DNA of 64,000 bases from Linanthus parryae (Eukaryota; Streptophyta; Magnoliopsida; Ericales; Polemoniaceae). The stretch's first letter is position 1. Every line of letters begins with the position of its first letter. The stretch is from contig JALGPY010000005.1 in the NCBI GenBank assembly GCA_023055425.1, forward strand, positions 82,439,495 through 82,503,494, given 5' to 3'. A model generated the notes under the pieces. That model did not search any database. It was not told where the DNA came from and saw nothing but the letters and a program-made list of their open reading frames with translations. Positions 43,924-55,659 of the stretch are shown in pieces. The position numbers were made by a program, and so were the translations under genes.

Positions 43924-46892
43924 TGCAACAACCCCCTTATCCGGCTCGGTCAAGACCGGGAGGGCGATGCTAAAAGTAACGGCAGAAATCAAAAGCATAA
44001 CATCCCAACTTATTTATTTATTAAACATCACAAAGAGTCTCTATATATTACACAGGCGTTATCAAACTACTACATTATTTTTGATAACTAACTAGCTTCT
44101 ACTCGTGACGAATCCTTCTAAGTGAGTCTCGTACCCGGCTACCCCTTAGTCTTCAGCTTCTAAACCTGCGGTGGGAAGGAAACAAGAACCGGAGTTTTCA
44201 AAGTCAGCATGGAAATACTGAGCAAGTGACACCCAAGCTCGTAAAACAGAAGATTATGCATGGTTACTTTTCATATCAAAACACGAAGTAATAAACTATA
44301 AAACAGTGAACTTGAAGAATAAAATAGGATCTCAAATGTAAGTTTTTCTTTCTTTAACTTCCTTTCTCAACTTTCAAACGGGGATAATTAGTCCCAATCT
44401 CTTTCTTCTTTACTTTTGAAAATATCCAAATCTCAAAGAAACTGTATTATTAGCTTTGTTGATACGGGGAAGAATCTACTATACTATCACTAGCAACCAT
44501 GACCTTAACTGCCGGCAACCCCCTAAGACTTCTTGCGGCCAGAGAGGTGAGTACATGGAGTGACCCGACAGGTTGCGACTGGGTTAAAATAAAACGGGTC
44601 GAGTGGACGAAGCCAACACGACCAATCTAATCACAGGCCGAGTGAACGAAGTCAACACGGCAATAATACGCTTCTCCCGTACAACTCTTCCCACTTTACG
44701 TTAGTTACGCATTATTATTATTTTTCGTGTGACAATATCAAGCAAAACAACTTCTTTAAGATGTAAGAAAATTTAAATAAACATGTAAATAAATAACAAA
44801 CACTTTTCGAGACAACTATTAAATTCAACTTATGACAAGAAAGGAGCTTGGCACGCAAGGCTTGGCATGTTCACTTACCTTATTCAACAGCGACAACACG
44901 TTCTAGAAGTAGCTCTTGTCTACAAAATTGTCACCCACAAATCGTAGCTCGCGAATCAACACAAATCCAAAATAGAATACTATACGTCCTAAGAAGACTC
45001 TTTTTTTTAAATCAACCTAAATACCCACTTGTTATTTCCTTAAAATTTTATTATTTAATTATAATTTTCTAAAACAACACATCTATTTTAAACGACTGAT
45101 ATATTCAAGAAAATGTCTAAAATATTATAGTATTAACAAGCTTGTGAAACATCAAATTTTACAAGTGTTAGATATTCAAATTATAAAATAAGTGATTAGG
45201 CAATTTTATTAAAGTTTTTCAATAAAAAATATTTCTTATTTAATTTTTAACGAACAATTGAGATATTACCTTGACACCCGAACTATTTTTCCGAAATGAG
45301 GACGAAATCTAGTATTTTTAAAAATTATTTTTAACCCAATGTTATTATTTTTATTTTTAGTGAAAAGTGTGAAGTTTAGGTAAAAGACATGTAGAACTCC
45401 TTAAGTTATATTAAAAGATAGCAAACACCCCCAACAAGTGACAAAATAGGATAGTTAAAGCATACTACCTACCTAATAGTTTCTGAAAATAGATGAACAC
45501 CCCCCTTTATTATGTTATAAACTTTTTGAAAAAGACATTTTAACCCCCCATTTACATGAACTTCAATCTAATCGATCTAAACTTGGATTAAAGTTATCAA
45601 GATTGGATTTTGATTATCTAAATCAACTAATCAGAAGATTTAGGACATGCCTAGTCCAGAAATGGCCGGAAACCGTCAAGAAACGAGTCGGGTCGGAGTT
45701 TGACGTCGGAGTCACCAGAGTTGAGCTTCGGGGCCGGATTTAATGGCTTCATCAACCTGGTCTGAGCCTTCTACTGCCTTAGTCGGGGTTCAAGGAGCCT
45801 AATGGAAGCAACTCAGGTGCTGGGTGGCGCTTAGGAGCTTTGCCGGAAGAGTTGGCCGACTTTAATGGAGGTCGGGGTGGCGGCAGTGGCTCTGCACCGC
45901 CGCTGCTGCTGCTGCTGTGTGTCCTATACTCTAGGCAGAGGAGGTTAGGAGGGAGAGCAGATAGGTAGGGGTAAAGGAAGAGAGAGAGAGATAGAGCTCT
46001 GGGTTTGCTTCTTGGTTGGCCTCTCGGTGGTGGTTCCCGACCGGGAAGATGGTGGCTGTTGGTGGTGGCCGTTGGCCGCTTCTCTCGCTGCCCCTGTTTC
46101 TGCTATCGTTCTCAGAGAACAGCGAGAAAGTGAGAGTGAGAGAGAGAAGGCGGAGTGTTGGGAGTGATAGAGGTCGTGGTGGTGGTTTACTTCGCCGAGA
46201 GCTCCAACGGAGGTGGTGGTGATAATGATGAAGGTGGTGTTGAGGGTGGCTGGTGGCTGTTCTGTGTGCCAGGGGATGAGGCTGGGAGATTTTATAGAGA
46301 GAGTGTTTCGGTGATTGAGGAGGCGGTGTGTTGGAGGCGGCTTCAACTTCTTTGCTGTGAAGGAAAAGGAAGGAGATGAAGTTGCTAGAAAAATGGTTTT
46401 TATTTTTATTAAATAATGAAATTGGGAATTGTTTAGGTGTGGTTGAAGCATTATTTATTAGGGTAATTGGGTGTATCATGCCTACCACGTCTCGCGGTGG
46501 TTGTATACGAGCTCAAAAACTAAAATTTACGAAACGCAACGTATTAATTCCCGAATACTACCTTAATACTTTTTCTAAAATTTTACACAAATATAACTGG
46601 ATAAATTACCCGGATATTATTGTGCTACTAAATTTTTTTTAGCCTTCTAAAATTAATTTACTATTGCTAATATAATGTTCTCTACAATCTCACACGAATT
46701 ACTTAGCTATAAAATTTGTAATAATTTACCCAACCTTATTTCTCTCAATTAATTTCTTATTTAACCTTGCTATTTAGACGAATTACTTAGCTATAAAATT
46801 TGTAATAATTTACCGAACCTTATTTCTCTCAATTAATTTCTTATCTCACACGAATTACTGTTTTACCCTTGCTATTTAGACGGGGTATTACA
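43924..46892 (-). mobile_element. Large solo LTR (about 3 kb) in the Angela-like element
   Basis: On the minus strand it begins TGTAATACCCCGTC and ends GGGTTGTTGCA. Flanks TCTAA and TCTAC are a 4/5 duplication. There is no PBS, PPT or pol inside, and the length fits a large gypsy LTR (Tekay/Athila size; lineage not determined). The GC-rich part (45660-46380) gives a 185-codon minus frame of low complexity that I consider spurious. Confidence 0.75.
46694..46844. repeat. 84-bp tandem duplication inside the large solo LTR
   Basis: ACGAATTACTTAGCTATAAA at 46694 recurs at 46778 with the same downstream 60 bases and one or two differences. A third short piece (CACGAATTACTG) follows at 46849. Confidence 0.9.
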
Positions 46893-48633
46893 TCTACGAT
46901 GTACAATAATTTTTCTTTTATTTGAGAACGTTTCTCAATTTTATACCAATCTTGAAAATAGATTCCAGACAGCTTATGGACATAAAGCTGTGCTTTGTTT
47001 GTTTAATGCCATGGGTATTCAACACTAAAAGGATTATTCAAAGTATTGTGACATATAACTATATTTAACAAGGACTTAAATTGTCAAACATAGCTCCCAC
47101 TATTTTCCTCGGATTAATAACCCTCCATATTAATGCGAAAAATATCATTATATTTTCTACTGGACCAAGATTCATATTTCACTACTTTTGAGCTTGCTTT
47201 GGCAAGTCACCCAAAATTAGTTATTTAGGTGGGAACAATTCCAATTGCATCCTTATGCAACTCTTGGTTCAATTGGACAAGTAACTCCTTATTTATCCAT
47301 CCCATGGATAATCCCAATTGGTTGCCTCTAGGCTTTTAATCTTATTAAAATCACCTAGTTGGGTCCAACCTGTTACTTAAACAATTGCACATTACTTGCT
47401 TGTGCCATCTCAACACAATCATGACAAATCAAGTCGCCTTGATTTGGCACACACGAACTTGATAATCATGATCATGAAGAGTGTCTAAATAACGAGAAGG
47501 CAAAAACACAATATTTAAATTGAAGGATTTTATTTTCAATTTTATTTGTTTGTTGATCCATATCAATTCATCTACTTATTTGAGTTTGGGCAAAACTCCA
47601 AATAAAAGATCCGGTTTATTAAATTATCTTATTATCAAAGTGCATGCATCATCCATACACCAACAACAATAATAAGACAATAAAGTAAACATCCACAAAA
47701 GATATTAACATATGGATATGGCCTCCTAGACTAAGATATTCCCAAGCCAATGAGAATATTTATGAACCCTAAAAAAATAGCAAGCGCATCTCCACGTGCC
47801 TCCATCATTTGGTCCATCCTTAATAGCCTGGTGGAATGCTCCATACTCCATGTTGTGGCCCCTTCAATTCTTTGGGCTTCTTTTCTTCAATCTTGGCTAT
47901 CTATTCTATTTAGCATTAGCTAGCAACTAAACTAAATAAATAAATCTCAAAAGTTTAGAAAAAAGTATACCGGCTCGCATGCCATAAACCCTTATTAATT
48001 ATTACAGCGAATTGATCAGCTCGCAGGCCGTAAACAAACCACAAAAATTAAATATTCACAACAAACCACATCTAAGTCCATATCCAATCACCATACAAAT
48101 TGCACATAAACAGTTAAAACCAATTTTTAGCGCGCTTAGTCAATTTTAGTTGATTTTAGGATTACTAGGGTCAAAACGGTCCAAGAGGGCCCACCAATAC
48201 TTGGCCGAACCCCTTAACAGACCTCCCAATGGCCTTGGGCCGGCTGACCCCTAGCCCACACGGCTAGGCCGTGCGCTAGGGCTGCCCCGGACCCTTTTTC
48301 CGAACCCAGCTTGGGCGGCAAGGAAGGAGGGGAGGTCTCCTAAGGGGGCCAAACCTCCTTTAGGAGCTTGCCTTGTTGCCCAAGTTTGGTTGTTTCCTAA
48401 TTGAAAAAAACTCTTTTCTCCAATTGGATGCCCAAGAACCCTAGATCTAAGATCCTAAAATTATTAAACTCACTAATTCATACATTCAATGCAAGAATTA
48501 GATCTTGTTTGGTTGAATCACATTCAACATGCATCTAATATGCTTAATTTGTCATTTTAACGCAATAATCAACAATTATAGGTGAAAAACAAAAAAAAAG
48601 TAACACATAAACCACGTTATGCTCTACGAGCTG
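46893..48633 (-). pseudogene. Angela-like gag and leader region, decayed
   Basis: No clean frame. Bases 47421-47500 repeat 43612-43690 at about three quarters identity. From 48170 to 48420 the sequence turns GC-rich. CTCGCATGCCATAAACC-type words (47975-48035) recur. This should be the element's leader and gag, but no Gag motif survives. Confidence 0.5.
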
Positions 48634-48647
48634 TGGCTATGATACCA
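48634..48647 (-). other. Primer binding site of the Angela-like element
   Basis: On the minus strand TGGTATCATAGCCA lies one base inside the LTR; close to the initiator-Met PBS. Confidence 0.8.
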
Positions 48648-48648
48648 C

Positions 48649-50042
48649 TGTAGGATTTTGATCATGGATATACAGCGGAATAGTAATAAATTTATCCGAT
48701 CAAGACCCTCCAAGGATCCCAGGAAGAGAAATCATGACGATGGTAAAGGATTCGTGTTATATACCTTGTAGGTCTCCTTTGATGATATCAAACGCAAAAA
48801 CATATCACGTCTCTACGGTTGATCTACGCCCAGGATTGAGATCTAGATCTTCAAAACACCTTGTGCTAGCTAGGAATATTGGAAGAGGATGAAGAAATTA
48901 CGCAAAGGAGCACCAAGAGAGGGGCGGCCCTCTCTTCTTGGCCGACGACAAGGGGGGGGGGGTTCGGCCCTCCTTGTTGTCTTGCTCTCTCCTTCCTTCT
49001 CTCCTACTCAACTTATGTTATGAACATTAGTTGTACGGAAAGAATCTAGGAGCATCCTTTATATAGTCCAACAACTCCTTGTTACTACATATATAAAGGC
49101 CCCCTCCTAATCCTACTCAAGTCCGGCTTAGTCAAACTTGCATATTAGTCCTACTAAGTTATAAAGTTGTTGCGATTTGATCCTTCTAATTAATAATCAT
49201 ATTAATTAATTCCCAAGTCTAGTTCAATCCTATATGGCGTGTGACCACAAAGTTTTCTATTTAGTTGGTAGTAACTATTTACTAATATGGAGCGGCATCT
49301 AGCAAGACATCCACTCTAGCCAACCAATAGAAATAGTCATCATGACAAACCTTGTGTAAGTATTGTTTCATCCCTTTGTCTCAATATCCGGATTGGACAC
49401 GAGACATACAAGTCACACTCGTATATCCAACCCATAGTTCCTCAATCCAGGGAATAGCCTTATTCGTGAAAATAACATCAATCCTATATTGATTTATTTG
49501 AGTCTGGCCAGACATTCTATAAGCACTATCCCTCGAGTGGCCTAGGATATTTTCTTCTGTTATGTGGGAGGGACAAATTCTATCTACATCACTACGATAT
49601 CTAGGCTTGCTTCCTATTGTATCCGATACGCGCCTTTATGACTACCTAGTCACAGTGTAGCGTTTGACGCTACCAAAACATAATATTCCATAACTAGAAC
49701 ATCTAGTGACTTCATGTCTGAGGATGACAATAACGTTGTCACCACGAGTAGCACTTGTGAATTTACATAACTTGTATGTAGCATTTTCGGAGATGGGTCA
49801 ATCCAGTATGCCATTACCCCCTAATGCATACCCATGTGTTGGATCGTGATATCTCCATATCAATTCAACCCCATACTAGTCTATGTTAATCAATATAATT
49901 AACTAGGGATATTTAACAATATAAAATTTATATTCTAAGGACTTCATTCATGTTAGCATATCTCCATATCGATAACATAATGAATCGTAGGTCCATATAA
50001 ATGTCACAAGAAATAGATTGCCTCTAGGGCATATTTCCACTA
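48649..50042 (-). repeat. 5' LTR of the Angela-like element
   Basis: It aligns along its whole length with 36715-38105, with visible scattered differences. Confidence 0.9.
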
Positions 50043-50892
50043 GTTGTATGGGTGCTGGAGAAGAGGAACGGTGATGGGAAGCGTCGAAGATGGGTGGATG
50101 TCGGAGAGTGTCCAAATCGGCCAATTTTTTTGTGTCTGACGGTCGATCGTTGATGTTGGAGGCCGGAGACCATCGGGGGGAGGTCGCCGGAGGTGTCCGG
50201 TGGGTGAGGTGTTACCGGAGTTGCGACCGCCAAGTGGTAGGCCGACATTACAGCCGGCGGGTTCCTTTCTCAGGCATTTTGGGTTGTTGTTGATTTTTGG
50301 ATATGGGGCTCTTGTGAGTTTGGCTGCGTGGGTTGAATCGATGGCTGCTGGTGGTTGAGGCCGTCGTCGAAGGTTGATTAGAGGGCGGAGGAAGCTTGGG
50401 TGTGCTCTGGTGGTGGTCTGACCAAGTTTAGGGAGGTGTAGGTGGCCGGAGGTTGACGACGCTGTGGTTGTTGCAGAGGGTGAACGGTGATAGTTCTTGC
50501 GGGTTTGGCGAGGTCGGCGTGGGCTCGCCGTCATTCGGGTTTGAAGCAAACAAATTAGGCAGACAAAGAGGCAGCGGCGGCTTGGTTTATATCGGTTGCT
50601 GCTACTGCGGTGTTTCCTCCCACGGCAGTAGCAGTTGTTATTGGGCTCGGACGATGTGCTGAAGGCGACAAAAAGTTCTCAACAGGAAATCAATCGGAAT
50701 TGTTTCCGACTTGCTTTGATGTCTTCCATATCTGCCCTCGTGTCATACCCACTTGCTTGTAGGTCTTCCAGCTCTGCCATGGTGAGATAATTAATCGTTT
50801 CATTCACTTGCTGGTAGAGCTCGTCGAGGTCATCGATAAGCAGCATTTGGATAATTTCTTGATTGAGATTGAGAACGCCGCAAGGGAGATCA
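50043..50892 (-). other. Interior of the short-LTR gypsy element, 5' part
   Basis: It starts with the GTTGT duplication. Bases 50050-50660 are GC-rich and give a Pro/Arg/Thr-rich minus frame of 169 codons that looks like base composition rather than a protein. The small acidic frame lies at its right end. Confidence 0.5.
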
Positions 50893-52295
50893 GGTTGGAA
50901 TAGGTGCCTTAGAGGCAATCTATATTTAGTACGAACGTTGTTCGGCTAAAATATTCATTTATTATTTATTGAGATATTTAATATAATGAAGTCTTTAGAT
51001 ACAATGTGTTGTTTATCTTAAATATCCCTAGTCCATTATATTGGTTAACAGGACAATCAACTATAAACTAGTATGTGGGTAGATTTATATGGAGATATCA
51101 AGTCTAACACATGGGTATGCATTAGGAGTAACATCATACTGGATTGAACCACGACAAGAAGGCTACATTAGATTATGTAAAAGTCACAAGCGCTTCTCGT
51201 AGTGCTAATGGTATTGTAATCCTTAGACTTGAAGTCACTAGATACTCCAATTTTGTAATATCATGCTTTGATATTATCAAATGTTGCGCCTTAACCGGGT
51301 AACTATAAAGATAGTTAGCGGGCATGATAGGAAGCAATCTTAGAGATCGTAGTGACGTAGACAGGTTTTGTCCCTCCCACATAATGGTAGTAAATATCCA
51401 CGGGCCACTCAAGGGATAATTCTTATAGAATGTCTGACCAGATTAAGATAAATCAATATGGAGATATTGATGTTATCTGCTCGCATAAGCATAATCCGAG
51501 GATCGAGGAACTATGGATTGGATATACGAGTGTGACTAGTATGTCTCGTGTCCAATCCGGATATGAAGACAAAGGGATAACACAATACATGAACATTGGG
51601 CACAAGGTTTGTCGAGATCACTGACTATTTTTATTAGTTGGGCGGCATGGATGTGTTGCTAGACACCGCTCCATGTTAGTAAAGAGTTACTACCAACTAT
51701 GTAGAAACCTATGGGGTCACACACCGGATGGATTAAACTGGATATTGGTATTAATTAGTTGGACTAATTAATAAAAGGATCATAACGCAATCACAAGCAA
51801 AGTTAGTGGGACTAATTTTCTAGTGGAATAATCCATGTAAGGACATGATTAGTATTGGGGATTTTGTGTAGTTAAAGAGTTATTACTATATAAAGGAACT
51901 CTAGCTTGTTATTTTCTGAAGAGAATTAATTATTGAGAGAACATAACGAAGCAAGAGAGAGAGAGACAAGACAAGGAGAGGCCGACCGCCCCATCCTGTC
52001 CGCCCTCTCACGCCGTCGGTCACAAGGGCACGACTCGTGCCTCGTTTTGCGTGATCCGTTCCTCCTTCTTCGGTTGCTAGCACTACACGGTGGGAAGGAA
52101 TCCAATCAAGGATCCAATTTCTGGATACTCGTAGAGTCGAAGACACTATTCTTCTTGTGATCTCTCAAGGTACACACATATTCTACCCTTATCATGTTAT
52201 GAATGCTTTCTTGTGAACCTTTGAAAGGGTTTGAGTAGGATTAATTTTTGTTAGTCCGCTGGGTTACCTGCATCAAAACCCTACGGATCACCCAT
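50679..52295 (-). pseudogene. Small frame of the short-LTR element, split by a solo LTR
   Basis: An ATG at 52295, just after the PBS, opens a frame that enters the GATCA target duplication and resumes on the far side of the solo LTR at 50887, ending at a stop at 50679. Across the junction it would be 72 codons. The readable part is acidic and helical (QMLLIDDLDELYQQVNE, MAELEDLQASGYDTRADMED). No family was recognised. Position right after the PBS suggests a gag-like or leader peptide (inference). The solo LTR destroys it. Confidence 0.5.
50893..52285 (+). mobile_element. Angela-like solo LTR, plus orientation
   Basis: 1393 bp, bounded by the exact duplication GATCA (50888-50892 and 52286-52290). 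It aligns over its length with the reverse complement of 36715-38105, beginning GGTTGGAATAGGTGCC and ending CATCAAAACCCTACG. Both termini have a one-base change from TG and CA. No PBS or internal sequence. It arose by LTR-LTR recombination. Confidence 0.9.
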
Positions 52296-52306
52296 GCCCG
52301 CTATTC

Positions 52307-52325
52307 TCTAAATGAAAGCCCCAAT
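52307..52325 (-). other. Primer-binding-site-like sequence of the short-LTR gypsy element
   Basis: On the minus strand TTGGGGCTTTCATTTAGAG follows the LTR end directly. It fits a known plant gypsy PBS motif, with a G for T change at the fifth base. Confidence 0.7.
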
Positions 52326-52366
52326 TGCTACGATATACGTATAAAAAAAAACGAAGTTCTGAAAAT

Positions 52367-52437
<71 letters not shown>

Positions 52438-52655
52438 AAGGAGAGATTTAAGGATGAGAGTATTTCATTGATTGAACAATATGGATAAGACATCTAGCTT
52501 AAATAGATAAACTAGTGAGCCTAACCTAGCCTAGACCTAACGGACCTACCCTACGGGCTAACTAAATAATTAATAAATCATAATAAATAATGAAATAACT
52601 ACTAAACTAGTAAACAACTAAATAAATAGATAATATTGATACGTGACCCATATCA
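52326..52655 (-). repeat. 5' LTR of the short-LTR gypsy-type element
   Basis: It aligns with 36005-36279. It is longer mainly because of a GA microsatellite that the other LTR lacks. Confidence 0.85.
52369..52436. repeat. (AG)n microsatellite inside an LTR
   Basis: An almost pure AG run of about 66 bases. The sister LTR has only a short imperfect GA stretch near 36048-36070. Confidence 0.95.
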
Positions 52656-52897
52656 GCATCTTATTCTTTAGAAAAAAGTGATTTATTTTTGAAGAAATTA
52701 CAAAAAATGAAAATGTTGGTTAGAAACCAGAATTTGATGATGTAGAATGGTAGATGTTAGTTGAGAGAGTAAAGCATTGTAGAGGTTTGGAAAGGAAGAC
52801 GATGAGAGAGGATTTGGAAAGAAAAATATGTTGTAGCCGGGACAATGAGATATGTGACATGTCAAAAAATTACTGCTTGATAAGTTTGGACGGTCGG
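52656..52897. other. Unique spacer, no gene
   Basis: AT-rich with a GA-rich part. It ends in GTCGG, the target duplication of the SIRE-like element. It continues after that element at 59076. Confidence 0.5.
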
Positions 52898-54128
52898 TGA
52901 AAGTGTGTAATGTAGACTAAATACAGGACCTAACTACTCTAGAAGTGGGGGGGGGGGGGGGGTTGAATAGAGTATGGAATTTTTTTGCAAACACAGTTTT
53001 TAACAAATTAACGTAAGTGAGAAACTCAAATCTCAAGGCCTTGAGATTTTAGAAAACAGTCAGAAACTTTCAAGGGCAAAATAGAAAGCTTTAAGGCCTT
53101 GAACTTCAACCAGTTCTGCATAGCTTATAAACCCTAGTTTGAATTGAGTTGTGTGCAACAGAAAATAAAAAAAACTGTAAAGTAAAGAACACAAAGAAAA
53201 TTACAGATTTCAGTCCCAATGGAACTAATCTCTGCCTGAGGGATCTATTCCCACCAGGATTGGGCAAACACTTCTTATTACTCACACAGAAATAGCCCTA
53301 GATCTACAAAGCCTAAGTGATTTCCCTTACACTTATACAACTTGTGGTTCCAAACCTATCTAGTATCAGCTACTAACTGTTGAGCTAACAATAACCTCTT
53401 GTTGTTCACTTGAACAACCAACCACTAGGTTTAGTGAGGTTTTAGATATACAAAAGATAAGCAAATTACAAAACAGATGTAGAACACAGTAGAAGAATAA
53501 GCTTGTGAAGGCCTGGATGTGTTCTTCTGGAAACTGGAATGATTGATCTTCTGAAATATGGAATTGAAGCTTGAATGTCTGTGTGTTTGAATGATTGATC
53601 TCCCACGAATGTTTCACACCTCTCTCAGTTTTCTGCAAGCCTCTCTTCTTTCAAAATTCAAACCAGTCTTTTATCTACTCACTGCAACTAAATGAGAGAT
53701 TTTAGGATCTCAGTTCCTACAAATCCTCTTCCTGTTTCAACTGCAATTCAAACAGCTCTTAGTAGATATCCGTTGAAGTTTGTTGAGATTGAATTTGCAC
53801 GTTTAACAGACCTGCAACAACATTAAAACATAACAACAACAAAATCCAGAAATATAACAACACTAAGTCTGTTTGGATTTCCAGTTTATGAATAAAAACT
53901 GGATGAAAGAATAAAACAATAATCTGATTAACTTATAACACATATAACTCATGATAAACTAGTTAAATACTCTTAGAAGTCATTAAACAATCACAATAAT
54001 AAAGATCAAACCCTGCAAGAAAGAATCAAATTAGTTCTGTAAAGCTGTCAGCAGCTCAAGGCACATCTCAAGGCCTTGAAGCTCTGAACATGCTTTATAG
54101 TCTTTCAAAGTTGAAACCAGAAATCTAT
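52898..54128 (-). repeat. 3' LTR of the SIRE-like element, start deleted
   Basis: It aligns with 57584-58787 or so. A run of 16 G (52947-52962) corresponds to 10 G in the 5' LTR. Confidence 0.9.
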
Positions 54129-55652
54129 TATTTTGGCTCTGCTGGAGGTTCTTGAAACAGTAGAGGGAGCATCATAGAAATTTTCAGCTTCTGTCTCAAG
54201 GCTTTGAGATTTTGGCTCTGCAGGAGGTTCAAGGCCTTGAGATTCTGCTGACTGATTCTGCACATTAGTTTTGCCTTTTTCCTCTTTCACATCATCATCT
54301 TCAGACTCATTCTTGTTCAAATTTAGATCTGCAAAAATTTCAATCAGAGAATCCTTAGTACTTCCATCAAAAAACACATGAATACTCTCTTCCACAATCT
54401 TGGTTTTTCTATTGTAAATTCTATAAGCTTTGCTAGTTTGAGAATATCCAAGAAATACACCTTCATCACTCGTAGCATCAAATTTACCAAGATTGTCTCT
54501 ACCATTATTATGCACAAAACAGATACAACCAAAAGGTTTGAAATAAGAAACACTAGGCTTCCTACCTTTAAACAGTTCATAAGGAGTCTTTTTCAAAATA
54601 GGTCTAATCAAGCATCTATTTAGCACATAATTGGCAGTCTTAACAGCTTCTGCCCACAAGAAATTTGGAAAATTAATTTCAAGTAGCATGGTTCTAGACA
54701 TATCCTCAAGTGTCCTATTTTTCCTTTCAACTACTTCATTTTTCTGTGGAGTTCTAGGTGCAGAAAACTTGTGTGATATATCATGCTTTGCATAAAAAAA
54801 ATCAAAGTCAAGTGGATCAAATTTCATACCATGATCACTTCTAATGGATGCAATAGGTAACTTTTTCAAAGTTTGAAGCTCTTTGCACAATCTAGAAAAT
54901 TTAGATAAGGCTTCAGTTTTGTCTCTAATAAACATCACCCAAGTAAATCTAGAATAATAATCTACTATAACAAGCATATACCTCTTACCTTTTGGTGTTT
55001 GAACTCTCAGAGGACCACACAAGTCCATATGCAACAGTTCTAAGGGTCTAGAAGTAATTTCAAAGTTCTTTGGCTTGAATGAGCTTCTGGTTTGTTTACC
55101 TTGTACACATGCCTTGAAAACCTCATCATCTGAAAATTTCTGTGATGGTAATCCTCTTACCAAATCCTTTGAGATGAGTTTATTCAAGGTGTGAATGCTA
55201 ATATGCCCATGCTTTCTGTGCCAAAGCTTTGAATCTTCCTTCAAGGCCTTGAGGCATTTTAACTTGTCACCTGCAACACTGTTAGTACTCATAGCATATA
55301 TATTATATGATCTAGGAGCAGTGAGTATGCAATCTCCAGATTTTTCATCTTGCACCACACATTTCTCCTTGTCAAATATTGCTTTATAACCTTTATCACA
55401 TAACTGAGAGATACTAAGCAGATTATACTTAAGTACATCCAAAAGATAAACATCAGAGATAGAGTTGGTAGAACCATTATCAATACTACCTATACCAATA
55501 ATATTGTATTTTTCTTCGTCACCAAGTGTGATTGTTCCTCCAGATTTTTCTATAAGCTCAGTAAAGAGAGATTTCTTTCCACTCATATGTCTGGAACATC
55601 CACTATCTAATATCCATTTCTGATCTTTCAAGGCCTTGGTGACATCCTGCAA
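54105..55652 (-). pseudogene. SIRE-like protease and integrase fused to LTR
   Basis: 515 codons open. The protease active site is WILDSGCSRHM at about residue 14. GAG-pre-integrase (KLWHRKHGHIS) follows; one Cys of the H-H-C-C set appears as Phe (VFKACVQGKQT). The integrase core has Asp (LLHMDLCGP), Asp (SIRSDHGMKF) and Glu (VVERKNRTLEDM), so the D-D-E triad is present. The tail FLGYSQTSKAYRIYNRKT is normal. The frame then runs through an acidic linker and ends with about eight residues encoded by the 3' LTR, because RT and RNase H are deleted. The open stretch begins at a TTG and is a polyprotein segment, not a separate gene. Confidence 0.85.
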
Positions 55653-55659
55653 AAGTAAA

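Larger units (their letters stand above)
36715..50042 (-). mobile_element. Angela-like Ty1/copia element with nested insertions
   Basis: LTRs of 1391 and 1394 bp and an exact duplication GTTGT (36710-36714 and 50043-50047). The right LTR end has TA in place of CA. The LTR start TGTTGGAAATATGCCCC next to CAAGTGGGAGAC is typical of Angela-type copias. Pol is heavily decayed; RT, integrase and flank sequences are traceable on the minus strand. It contains a SIRE-like element and a 3-kb solo LTR. Confidence 0.9.
36005..52655 (-). mobile_element. Short-LTR, non-autonomous gypsy-type element, host of a nested stack
   Basis: LTRs of 275 bp (36005-36279) and 330 bp (52326-52655) share TGATACG...TATCA ends and sequence throughout. 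Flanks GCATG and GCATC are a 4/5 duplication. Removing the nested elements leaves about 1.3 kb of interior with no pol. The PBS-like TTGGGGCTTTCATTTAGAG resembles the TTGGTGCTTTCATTGAGAG motif found next to many plant gypsy LTRs. It is therefore a LARD/TRIM-like derivative. Confidence 0.8.

Noticed and set aside
45931..46488. 185-codon frame in the large solo LTR
   Set aside because: Low-complexity His/Pro/Ser-rich, overlapping open frames in several phases, and located inside an LTR; explained by base composition.
50040..50549. 169-codon Pro/Arg-rich frame
   Set aside because: GC-rich interior of a non-autonomous element; its end lies across the Angela-like LTR border, so it cannot be an original gene.
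52248..52493. Frames of Arg/Glu or Ser/Leu repeats
   Set aside because: Translation of the (AG)n microsatellite.
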